Below are positions 1 to 6,522 of a stretch of 64,000 bases of DNA, in pieces (positions within the stretch are counted from its first letter, which is position 1; each line of letters opens with the position of its first letter). This stretch comes from a virus. The position numbers were made by a program, and so were the translations under genes. The stretch is taken from IMG/VR virus record IMGVR_UViG_3300033233_000027, positions 1 through 64,000 of that record; one strand, given 5' to 3'. The notes beneath the pieces were generated by a model that did no database searches, was not told the DNA's origin, and saw only the letters and a program-made list of their open reading frames with translations.

Positions 1-547
1 CGCCTTGTGATCCTTGGAAGCCCTGGTTTCCTTGGTTTCCCTGGTTCCCTTGCGGCCCTTGCTCTCCTTGTGGCCCCTGTTCGCCTTGTGGCCCCTGTTC
101 GCCTTGTGGTCCCTGGAAGCCTTGGTTGCCTTGGTTCCCCTGATTTCCCTGCGGCCCCTGAACGCCTTGTGATCCTTGGAAGCCCTGATTGCCTTGATTT
201 CCTTGCGGACCTTGAACTCCTTGGAAGCCTTGGTTCCCTTGCGGCCCTTGCTCTCCCTGTGGCCCTTGTTCGCCTTGTGGTCCCTGGAAGCCCTGGTTGC
301 CTTGATTCCCTTGTGGACCTTGGACTCCTTGGTTGCCTTGATTACCCTGCGGCCCCTGAACGCCTTGAGGGCCTTGCGGGCCAATTGGCCCACGACTACC
401 TCCACCTCCAACTCGGAACCCACCCCCACCGCCTGTGGGTTGCTGACATTCAATCACGTCCCTGAGTCTGGCGGCATCATCTGGAGCGGATGGAGCTCCA
501 AGGTTGTGGATCTGGGCCCCGCCCATGTTGATGTCTTGATCTGACAT
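1..547 (-). CDS. Collagen-like fibre protein, cut by window edge
   Basis: Reading from the ATG at 547 towards position 1, the frame stays open to the window edge, so the C-terminus is missing. The first ~35 residues are non-repetitive, then comes a glycine-rich hinge of the form [12 protein letters not shown], and then uninterrupted Gly-X-Y triplets dominated by GPQ, GNQ, GEQ and GFQ. Gly-X-Y repeats are known to form trimeric collagen-like shafts in phage fibres and spikes, so a host-contacting fibre is the likely role. The same hinge occurs in the fibres at 1513-2565 and 62305-63177. Plus-strand open frames here are shadows of the repeat. Confidence 0.85.
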   Translation of the reverse strand, partial: MSDQDINMGGAQIHNLGAPSAPDDAARLRDVIECQQPTGGGGGFRVGGGGSRGPIGPQGPQGVQGPQGNQGNQGVQGPQGNQGNQGFQGPQGEQGPQGEQGPQGNQGFQGVQGPQGNQGNQGFQGSQGVQGPQGNQGNQGNQGFQGPQGEQGPQGEQGPQGEQGPQGNQGNQGNQGFQGSQG

Positions 548-554
548 CGCAGAC

Positions 555-1091
555 TTATCCGGCGAGGAGAGCCAATAGCAGAATCAACCCACCGAACCCA
601 AGCAATACAAATGTCGAGTCTGTCGGAGTTGCTCCAAGACTACCAGTGCCGCCCATTACACTGTTCGCATTTGATGACTTCTGCGCAGAACCCAGATGCG
701 ATCCCTTACGGCGGTCGGAATCTGAAAGGAGCAATTCAAGTCGGATCACCGTATCCATTCCATCTGGGCTGATCTCAGATTTGCGTCCCTCCGATGTGGA
801 GCGTTGAAGTTCGCTTGCAACTCTGTCGAGCTTCCCAGAATCCAGAATTGATCCGACCTCAATCCCGATCGTCTCGACTCCTACCGCGCCTGCCTCGTCT
901 CTATACTCATCTACGAACTTCACGAGAGACTGAGCTCGAGTGCGCATAGAAGCCAAGCTCTGGCTCATCCTAGAGGCTGCGGGGTTATCAAGAGAGGCGA
1001 ATTGAGGCTGTGGGATGATGGCAGCAGGTAGCCCACTAGGCCGTAACGAAAATTTAAGCTGGCCGGCTGGGCAGATACTCCCCTTATTCAC
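555..1091 (-). CDS. C-terminally anchored membrane protein, possible virion protein
   Basis: 178 residues from a GTG start. The N-terminal tail ([13 protein letters not shown], then hydrophobic and proline residues) resembles tails of plus-strand proteins at 30745, 31549 and 36772. The middle is helical and charged. The last ~20 residues are a strong membrane helix ending in LLLALLAG right at the stop. This tail-anchored form recurs across the 25-42 kb module, so I infer a virion membrane protein. The GTG start lies inside a CGTGA...GGGGAG junction motif (1078-1092), so the true start could be slightly downstream. Function unknown. Confidence 0.7.
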   Translation of the reverse strand: MNKGSICPAGQLKFSLRPSGLPAAIIPQPQFASLDNPAASRMSQSLASMRTRAQSLVKFVDEYRDEAGAVGVETIGIEVGSILDSGKLDRVASELQRSTSEGRKSEISPDGMDTVIRLELLLSDSDRRKGSHLGSAQKSSNANSVMGGTGSLGATPTDSTFVLLGFGGLILLLALLAG

Positions 1092-1205
1092 GATCCCCCT
1101 CTGGTTCCACGGGCTGCGCTGAGATCCTCTTCCAGCACCTTCAGTCTACAGAATTTCCTCAATTTCGCAAGATTGGCGTTCAGTCACCATGCAGCACATT
1201 CGCGG

Positions 1206-1499
1206 CTAGTAGTTATTCGCAGACTTGGAACTCACGAACTGCTCCATGGTCTGGGTTGCCTTATCCTCGTGCTCCTGAGCCTTGGCAAGCATCGCCAATC
1301 CAAGCTGCCTATACTCTGAAGCTACGCCCCTGTGTATCTGGGCGATTCTGATGAAAGTTTCAGCCGCATCCATTACTTTCGTTTCTATGTCTTCCTGCTT
1401 ACCCACCGTAGCCTCCTTTTCTTTTTCACCTGAGAACGCTTCTTGGAGTGCCTGTTTGGCACGCCAGAATAGTCCCTCAGCAGTTCTGTTGAAATCCAT
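1206..1499 (-). CDS. Small helical protein of unknown function
   Basis: 97 residues from the ATG at 1499, 14 bases after the stop of the collagen gene at 1513. A longer frame begins inside that gene, but the internal start MDFNRTAEG fits the gene boundary better. The sequence is rich in Ala, Glu, Lys and Gln, and predicts long amphipathic helices. There is no signal peptide or membrane segment. Its place in the fibre operon suggests a small structural or assembly protein; that is inference. Confidence 0.6.
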   Translation of the reverse strand: MDFNRTAEGLFWRAKQALQEAFSGEKEKEATVGKQEDIETKVMDAAETFIRIAQIHRGVASEYRQLGLAMLAKAQEHEDKATQTMEQFVSSKSANNY

Positions 1500-1512
1500 C
1501 CGTTCACACCGA

Positions 1513-2565
1513 TTAGTCAGGGATGTATTCAAACGAGCCCGTCCAATTGATGTCATCCCCAGCCGTCGAAGCTGAGGTGTCGACCTGGACGCTGAATCCA
1601 TCTCCGACAGCCGCAGAAACTCCGATGGTGGCGAGCAGGGAGTCGATGGATTGCAAGCCCGTCGTCGCCGCTGCGAACGTAAGGGTTAGGGGAGTGGCCG
1701 CCCCATCCGCAAGAACGGTGAAGATCGTATCGTTGTCCGTAGTGTTGCTCGTCACGAGGATGACGAGCCTCCGCAGCTTTCCAGCCTGCGCGACTGGAAT
1801 TCTCGCCAAGGGATTCGGAAACGATGGGCTGTTGTGTATATCCGTGCCGGGATTGATTTCGCGTACCTCAGCTGATGCTGTATTTGCCGCATCTGGAGCG
1901 GCGAGCGAGTAGAGCGTACCGCCGCTCTCGCACCCACTAGGACTGAACAGAGAAGACATATCGATGCTTTGCACGTTTCCCGATGTAGCATCGGTCGTGT
2001 CCATGACAAAGCTGATTTGGTCGTTGGCGGCAAAAGCTACATCCGTGGCGAGCGACATGGCGCCATCCGTTCCCGCAGGGTATGTTAGGGTTAGTGCTGT
2101 AGCCACTCCATTCTTGAAAACCGTGACAACAAAATCACCATCCAAGGTGTTTTGGCCAGTCTGGATGAAGGTTCGAAAGTCTTTGGCCGTTCCAACTGGA
2201 AGCGGAATCCGAGTCGATGGAGTTGGGAATGTTTGAAGCGACCCGTTGTCCTGAAGAGTTCCCTCAAATACTCCACCCGAAGTAACCGAAGATTCGAATA
2301 CAGTGAACGGGATGATCCCTCCGCATCCGCCCCCGCCCCCACCACCACCAGTTCCTGCTGGCCCCTGCACCCCTTGAGTACCAGATGAGCCCTGTGGGCC
2401 AGAGGATCCTCGCCCACCACCGCCAAGCCTGAAGCCCCCACCTGAGACTGGCTGCGGCTGGCAAAGGGCTGCGAGTTCGCACATGGCCTGGACTGATTCC
2501 TCGTTTGGATTCAGCAACCTTCCATCGCTAAGTTCGATGAAGCCATCAGGTCGCCTACGGGCCAT
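1513..2565 (-). CDS. Collagen-like fibre with two beta-rich head domains
   Basis: 350 residues with an SD-like GAGAGGAAGG before the ATG. Domains in order: ~45-residue N-terminal segment; glycine hinge GGGFRLGGGGRG; a short Gly-X-Y stretch (GPQGSSGTQGVQGPAG); a poly-Gly linker; then two successive beta-rich domains (about 110-230 and 235-350). The first domain is clearly homologous to the C-terminus of the fibre at 63282, sharing GDFVVTVF, NGVATAL and TYPAGTDG. The second repeats the pattern more weakly (FTVLADGAATPLTLTF), which points to internal duplication. Probably a receptor-binding fibre. Confidence 0.85.
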   Translation of the reverse strand: MARRRPDGFIELSDGRLLNPNEESVQAMCELAALCQPQPVSGGGFRLGGGGRGSSGPQGSSGTQGVQGPAGTGGGGGGGGCGGIIPFTVFESSVTSGGVFEGTLQDNGSLQTFPTPSTRIPLPVGTAKDFRTFIQTGQNTLDGDFVVTVFKNGVATALTLTYPAGTDGAMSLATDVAFAANDQISFVMDTTDATSGNVQSIDMSSLFSPSGCESGGTLYSLAAPDAANTASAEVREINPGTDIHNSPSFPNPLARIPVAQAGKLRRLVILVTSNTTDNDTIFTVLADGAATPLTLTFAAATTGLQSIDSLLATIGVSAAVGDGFSVQVDTSASTAGDDINWTGSFEYIPD

Positions 2566-2632
2566 GAAGCCTTCCTCTCTCTTGTAATAAGTAGGTCAAT
2601 ATTCAGATTGTCACCAACTTCACAATATGCCG

Positions 2633-2968
2633 TTATGAGAAAGCGACCCAATAGTAGTCTTGGCCAGTGGTGTTTACGTCTGCCGATCCAACAACGCCGT
2701 CCACCGTGAAATCGGAGCCGCTGAGTGTAACTCCAGTGCGGAACACTCCACTATTGGCTTCTAATACGGCATCCCCAGCCATATCAATCTGTTTGATGTA
2801 CTCTGGATTGTTGGGGGATGGCTGTATCCGCACATACCTGACCTGACCAGAAAGCCCAGTGACAATTGTACGGAGCGTGTCGTCCCCGCTGTACACTCCC
2901 GTCTTTGTAAATGCCCCACCTCCACCGCCACCGCCACTGGATCCCAAAGGCTGAATCAGATCTCCCAC
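2633..2968 (-). CDS. Small glycine-hinge beta protein, possible fibre tip
   Basis: 111 residues from a GTG start with SD AGAGGTGG. After ten residues comes a run of seven glycines, then a beta-rich domain with many Thr, Val and Gly and a final aromatic strand (YYWVAF). The Gly linker followed by a beta head resembles the fibre heads without the collagen part. It lies between two presumed virion genes, so a fibre tip or decoration protein is likely. No family recognised. Confidence 0.65.
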   Translation of the reverse strand: MGDLIQPLGSSGGGGGGGAFTKTGVYSGDDTLRTIVTGLSGQVRYVRIQPSPNNPEYIKQIDMAGDAVLEANSGVFRTGVTLSGSDFTVDGVVGSADVNTTGQDYYWVAFS

Positions 2969-3102
2969 AATTCCACCTCTTACATTTTTCCTACTATCAA
3001 ATACATAACCTACTTGGCTCTCTACTATAGGAAGAAACTCAGACTTCGATGGCGATTACCAATGGAGTCTTGAGATTCACTATTATGCCACGAGTCTACT
3101 TC

Positions 3103-3492
3103 CTACGAGTTCCCCCCAGTGACTCCAAGCATAGAGACAGCCACTAACGCTGCTCCACCTGGGGTTTCGACCAGAACGCGCACCGCAACCGAAGGACCGC
3201 CCTTTATAACCAGGGGAGATCCGAGATCGATTCCTCCAGAATTCCCAGATGCACCAACGATTGAGTTGAACTCGGTTACGAATCCAGAGCCACGATTTAT
3301 CTGTACCTGGAATATGGCTTCTTGCCTAGAAGAGCAGACAATGTCGGTGATCTGCATTTTCTGTGGTCTAGGAATCAAGATGGAAGGCGCTGGGGCTCCC
3401 CCGTTCAATCCTATATTGAGCGTTTCTTCTGCTGCGCCAGCGGTCGTTTGACGGCCAGCAATCGCCACATCTGGAAGATTCTCAACTGACAT
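3103..3492 (-). CDS. Beta-rich probable virion protein
   Basis: 129 residues preceded by a very strong SD (AGGAGGACC, six bases before ATG). Pro/Gly/Val-rich with alternating hydrophobic residues, predicting a beta sandwich, and no membrane segment. It is the promoter-proximal gene of the leftmost minus-strand fibre group; the 144 bases upstream are AT-rich and could hold a promoter, though I could not fix clear -35 and -10 boxes. The strong SD suggests high expression, consistent with a structural role. Confidence 0.65.
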   Translation of the reverse strand: MSVENLPDVAIAGRQTTAGAAEETLNIGLNGGAPAPSILIPRPQKMQITDIVCSSRQEAIFQVQINRGSGFVTEFNSIVGASGNSGGIDLGSPLVIKGGPSVAVRVLVETPGGAALVAVSMLGVTGGNS

Positions 3493-3636
3493 ACGGTCCT
3501 CCTATGATGAATTGAAACAAGTCTTCATTTAACGGCACAGATTTAATCCTATCGTCTGTTTGGAATAAATCCACCACATTTACTGTATTTTTATAAGTCG
3601 GTTATTCACGATTCCAGCATTTCGTGACTTGGCATT

Positions 3637-4194
3637 CTACCTATGGATCAGTTCGGAACGATAGCGTTCCTCAACTTCCTGACGATCAAATACTATAGGA
3701 TCTGGGTCTAACTCGTGAAGACCGTAATAGGAACCGATGGCTTCATAGGCCCGTGCCCGAACCAACGGATCTGCCGATGTGAAGGCGAGTTCTAATTCTG
3801 CAAGATCAGTATCTACTGCCGCAGTTCGAGCAACAGAATCCAATTCTTCATGGAACCAAGCGTCATAGCGATCAACTGGATGTGGCCAGCTTGAGTCATA
3901 GTTGATCGGTACGAGCCATCCATCTACCAGCTTCAGGCGGTCTAGGAGAAAACGATATACAATGTATCCGTTTTCTGGTTCGTCTGGGTCGTTTATAAGG
4001 AGCGCCTCACCTTCTTCTGGATAAACGCCGGTTGCATCTTGATAGATGAAATACCCTCCGTATTCCAACGGATTCCGATCACCGAGATTAGCGATGAATT
4101 GCCAGTCTGGCTGGCGCGTCCTAGGGATGGGGTGGGAGGTAACATCCCTTTCTGGCCTACCTCCTCTAGGATACCAACTCATCTCTCCAGCCAT
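3637..4194 (-). CDS. Phage accessory protein with MAGEMSW start
   Basis: 185 residues starting MAGEMSWYPRG, the motif shared with genes at 4638, 5873 and 11824. The middle (NPLEYGGYFIYQDATGVYP) and C-terminus (RAYEAIGSYYG...EVEERYR) match a family I remember as widespread among phage accessory genes. It is acidic and soluble, with no catalytic motif evident. Function is unknown. No search was run. Confidence 0.75.
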   Translation of the reverse strand: MAGEMSWYPRGGRPERDVTSHPIPRTRQPDWQFIANLGDRNPLEYGGYFIYQDATGVYPEEGEALLINDPDEPENGYIVYRFLLDRLKLVDGWLVPINYDSSWPHPVDRYDAWFHEELDSVARTAAVDTDLAELELAFTSADPLVRARAYEAIGSYYGLHELDPDPIVFDRQEVEERYRSELIHR

Positions 4195-4227
4195 AGTCGC
4201 CTTTCACGTCTTCTACGACCTAGTCAT

Positions 4228-4410
4228 TCAGTTCATGATCGCGCCTAGCCAGTATACGGGATCATGCTCTTCTGGATCAAAGGTCCAGAGATGCCAGACC
4301 TCCATCCCGAAGTTGGACCACATCCTATCATCGGCTTCTCCGCACTTCTTACAAAACGGATCCTCAATCTGATCTGGATGAACTTCGCATCTGGGCCACT
4401 TGTTCGTCAT
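4228..4410 (-). CDS. Small protein with one CxxC knuckle
   Basis: 60 residues. The start at 4410 is chosen over a longer frame because it has AAGGAGG at ideal spacing. The sequence has CEVH near residue 8, FCKKC near residue 20 and many aromatic residues (MWSNFGMEVWHLWTF), suggesting a small zinc-binding fold. Function unknown. Confidence 0.6.
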   Translation of the reverse strand: MTNKWPRCEVHPDQIEDPFCKKCGEADDRMWSNFGMEVWHLWTFDPEEHDPVYWLGAIMN

Positions 4411-4475
4411 TAGGCCTCCTTCCACTACCCTCTCTACCGAAGGAAGGAGCCGAGTGCTGGATGGAAAAGCGAGAG

Positions 4476-4532
4476 CGGGCCCAGGAAGTTGTGTTGTAGG
4501 GGAAGGGCAAAACCACAACTGGCCTAGGCCCG
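4476..4532. other. Nested intergenic hairpin
   Basis: Two nested inverted repeats, CGGGCC with GGCCCG outside and AGTTGTG with CACAACT inside, lie in the 227-base gap between the genes at 4638 and 4228. A second, smaller hairpin (CCCGT/ACGGG) follows at about 4550-4575. No T tract follows either one, so a leader or RNA-processing structure is as likely as a terminator. Confidence 0.45.
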
Positions 4533-4637
4533 TTCCTCACTTGGCCCGTTCCGCTTGCCCACGGACGGGAATTTTGCTCATCGTTCATCTTGTCGTCAAT
4601 CTGCCCTATTGCGCCATCACGTCACTAATCCTACGAT

Positions 4638-4907
4638 TTACGCCTGCTCCTCAGCCCACTTCAGCAATCCGCGGTACTCCTGGTACGTCGTGGCGAATCT
4701 CGCACCGCCAAGAAGTCCTGGATACTTCCCCTCGAAGCCCCGCCTTCCAGTGTAGCCCTCGTCGATCGCATCCATCACGGAGCCAGTGTCATCAAAGACA
4801 ACGAAGACCCTTCTTGGGTTTCCGTTCGGATCATGCGGTGCGGAGAGGCTGATGTAGAAGACCGCCACCCTTTCCTGTCTCGGTGCCCAGTTCATTTCCC
4901 CAGCCAT
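4638..4907 (-). CDS. Phage accessory protein with MAGEMNW start
   Basis: 89 residues. The internal start at 4907 (MAGEMNWAPRQ) has SD AGGAAAGGTGAAG and matches the shared N-terminal motif, so the longer frame is rejected. The core (RRVFVVFDDTG, DEGYTGRRGF, TTYQEYRGLL) resembles a small family I recall from phage accessory regions. No membrane segment. Function unknown. Confidence 0.7.
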   Translation of the reverse strand: MAGEMNWAPRQERVAVFYISLSAPHDPNGNPRRVFVVFDDTGSVMDAIDEGYTGRRGFEGKYPGLLGGARFATTYQEYRGLLKWAEEQA

Positions 4908-4939
4908 CACTTCACCTTTCCTGTGAATCACGCCATCGC

Positions 4940-5170
4940 TCAATAGTTTTCCCAGTAAACGTGCGTGAGGAACGCATCAATATCTTCGTCGTTTTTGATC
5001 GATCCGAATACAGCCTCAGCTTCTTCCTGATCTTCGGTCTCGAAAGTAGCCTCGAATGGCTCACCACCGTACGGATCAGTTCTGTGGATCTTCAAGATCC
5101 ACAGGCCATCGTCTTCTTTCAGGTCGAGCTTCACCAGCCCAACCATTCGGCTCCGTGCCTTCGAAGTCAT
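4940..5170 (-). CDS. Small acidic protein of unknown function
   Basis: 76 residues from the ATG at 5170, with SD TATAGGA eight bases upstream. Very acidic second half (ETEDQEEAEAVFG...KNDEDIDAF), no cysteines and no membrane helix. Acidic small phage proteins are sometimes inhibitors of DNA-binding host proteins, but nothing specific supports that here. Confidence 0.6.
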   Translation of the reverse strand: MTSKARSRMVGLVKLDLKEDDGLWILKIHRTDPYGGEPFEATFETEDQEEAEAVFGSIKNDEDIDAFLTHVYWENY

Positions 5171-5186
5171 GCGCACATCCTATAAA

Positions 5187-5477
5187 TCACGATGTCCGAC
5201 AACCGAATGGCTTGAATTCCTGCGCCGCAAATTCGACATTTGCGCAGGGTTCACTACAGAATTCGTGATCCCAGCAGTTTACAAATCCCCTGCGTAAGAT
5301 CGGCTTGTCTGGAAGCGGACGTCTGCATTCGTAGCACACCCCATATGTGGCACCCTTAATACAGGACAACGCTAATGCCCAAACTGCCAGCTGGAACTCC
5401 ATCCACTTTTCTTGTGGAAGAAATGGTGCCCATGTTTTGCAGAACCGTTCTACGTCGTCTTTTGATTTGCGACTCAT
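5187..5477 (-). CDS. Small treble-clef-like zinc protein
   Basis: 96 residues, start at 5477 chosen for the SD ACAGGAG. The N-terminal half is helical. The C-terminal half has CYECRRPLP, then CWDHEFCSEPCANVEF, giving two Cys pairs typical of a treble-clef zinc finger. The next gene (5497-5670) is a shorter paralogue of this C-terminal half: a tandem duplication. The stop codon TGA sits in a CGTGATTTATAGGA junction. Confidence 0.7.
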   Translation of the reverse strand: MSRKSKDDVERFCKTWAPFLPQEKWMEFQLAVWALALSCIKGATYGVCYECRRPLPDKPILRRGFVNCWDHEFCSEPCANVEFAAQEFKPFGCRTS

Positions 5478-5496
5478 GCTGTTCAGCTCCTGTAAT

Positions 5497-5670
5497 TCAC
5501 GAAGGAATACGGACGTTTGGATTGAAATACTTCCACCCATACTCCACGTTCGCACAACGCGTACTACAGAAGTCGTGCGTCCATTCGTGAATGACGCTGC
5601 GACGTATTACTGGCTTTTTGGGAAGCGGGCCACGGCATTCATGGCAACTGTTTTTTTTGCGGCTCGGCAT
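5497..5670 (-). CDS. Short zinc-finger paralogue of the downstream gene
   Basis: 57 residues. It aligns with the C-terminal half of the 5187-5477 protein: CHECRGPLPKKP versus CYECRRPLPDKP, and DFCSTRCANVEY versus EFCSEPCANVEF. That makes it a real gene despite its size. Its stop codon lies within CGTGAATTACAGGAG, which also supplies the SD for the next gene. Function unknown. Confidence 0.7.
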   Translation of the reverse strand: MPSRKKNSCHECRGPLPKKPVIRRSVIHEWTHDFCSTRCANVEYGWKYFNPNVRIPS

Positions 5671-5701
5671 ATCCCCTCTTCACATTTCGTTTCTTTCGCG
5701 A

Positions 5702-5872
5702 CTAGAATCTCTCGACCCACCTAGCCTTGCTAAACGGCGGTAGTGCAACTCCAATCTTCTTCAGGATTTCTGTGAGCTGACTGTACTCTTCGTCTGCGAT
5801 GGACTTTAGGTATTCTCGGTCAGAGTCGGACTCAATACCGTACAGCCCTCCGCTCCTAACCGTCTGTTCCAC
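5702..5872 (-). CDS. C-terminal half of an amber-split phage accessory protein
   Basis: Starts with a GTG immediately after the TAG of the upstream frame, in the same frame, and encodes 56 residues. The sequence GGLYGIESDSDREYL then IADEEYSQL is the conserved C-terminal signature of a family I recall as one ~130-residue protein, whose N-terminal half is encoded at 5873-6109. The GTG has no good SD. Either TAG is read through, or this half restarts, or the gene is decayed. Confidence 0.6.
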   Translation of the reverse strand: MEQTVRSGGLYGIESDSDREYLKSIADEEYSQLTEILKKIGVALPPFSKARWVERF

Positions 5873-6109
5873 CTAGTTGACCTCAAAATCTGCCTCAGCC
5901 CACAAGCCGATCATGTGCCAGTCGGAGCCATACGAATCCAGTCTTTCGCGATCTTCTTTTCGGTAGCGAGCAGCCTCTTGTCTTGAAACCCCCTCATAGC
6001 GGCCCTCATCTTCAAGGAAGGACAGATCTGGATCATCGTCTGTATCCTCTACGATTCGTAGGCTGTATGCCTTAATCCTTCCTGGGCCCCAACTCAGCTC
6101 TCCAGCCAT
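5873..6109 (-). CDS. N-terminal half of an amber-split phage accessory protein
   Basis: 78 residues starting MAGELSWGPG, the shared motif of this region, then DDDPDLSFLEDEG and SYGSDWHMIGLWAEADFEVN followed by TAG. As I remember the family, the end of this frame should continue into a segment like GGLYGIESDSDREYL, and exactly that follows in frame. The TAG therefore interrupts a conserved gene. SD and spacing look normal, so expression is likely. Confidence 0.65.
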   Translation of the reverse strand: MAGELSWGPGRIKAYSLRIVEDTDDDPDLSFLEDEGRYEGVSRQEAARYRKEDRERLDSYGSDWHMIGLWAEADFEVN

Positions 6110-6121
6110 CTGTTTGTCTCC

Positions 6122-6457
6122 CTACCTTACGCGCTCAAGTTCGGAGGCGAGAGTATCCAGAGCAGAACTAAGAGTATCCTTTGATCCACTCCCAGACAGT
6201 TTTGCCTGGCCGTGCCCGTTACTTGTTTTGCTGCGGGCCGTTCTGATTCGAAAGAGAATGGCGTCGTGGATTTCTACGAATGCCTGCTGATCTTCTTCAG
6301 TTGGGTCAACCTCACCCGCATTCAGCATTCCACGAAACGCATCTATTAGGGCACTAGCCTGAGCGTATCGCATCCCAGCCATGTAGTAAAAGCCGATGCG
6401 TTCTGAATTCGCTCCAGCCTCCAAGCATTCGCTCGCCTTCACTAACAATGAGTGCAT
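6122..6457 (-). CDS. Small helical protein of unknown function
   Basis: 111 residues, rich in Ala, Ser, Glu and Arg, predicting an all-alpha fold with a low-complexity Ser/Gly segment near residue 85 (SGSGSKDTLSS). The ATG is preceded by AGAAGCG. It lies between the amber-split gene and the 904-residue protein, 12 bases from the former. No family recognised. Confidence 0.6.
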   Translation of the reverse strand: MHSLLVKASECLEAGANSERIGFYYMAGMRYAQASALIDAFRGMLNAGEVDPTEEDQQAFVEIHDAILFRIRTARSKTSNGHGQAKLSGSGSKDTLSSALDTLASELERVR

Positions 6458-6522
6458 CGCTTCTCTCCATTCACATTTCTGTCGTTTCGGACTTCACAAA
6501 ATCGTCCTTTCATGACAAAGAA

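Noticed and set aside
7-544. Plus-strand open frames of 152 and 122 codons over the left collagen region
   Set aside because: They are shadows of the Gly-X-Y repeat; the minus strand gives a perfect collagen register with a sensible start at 547.
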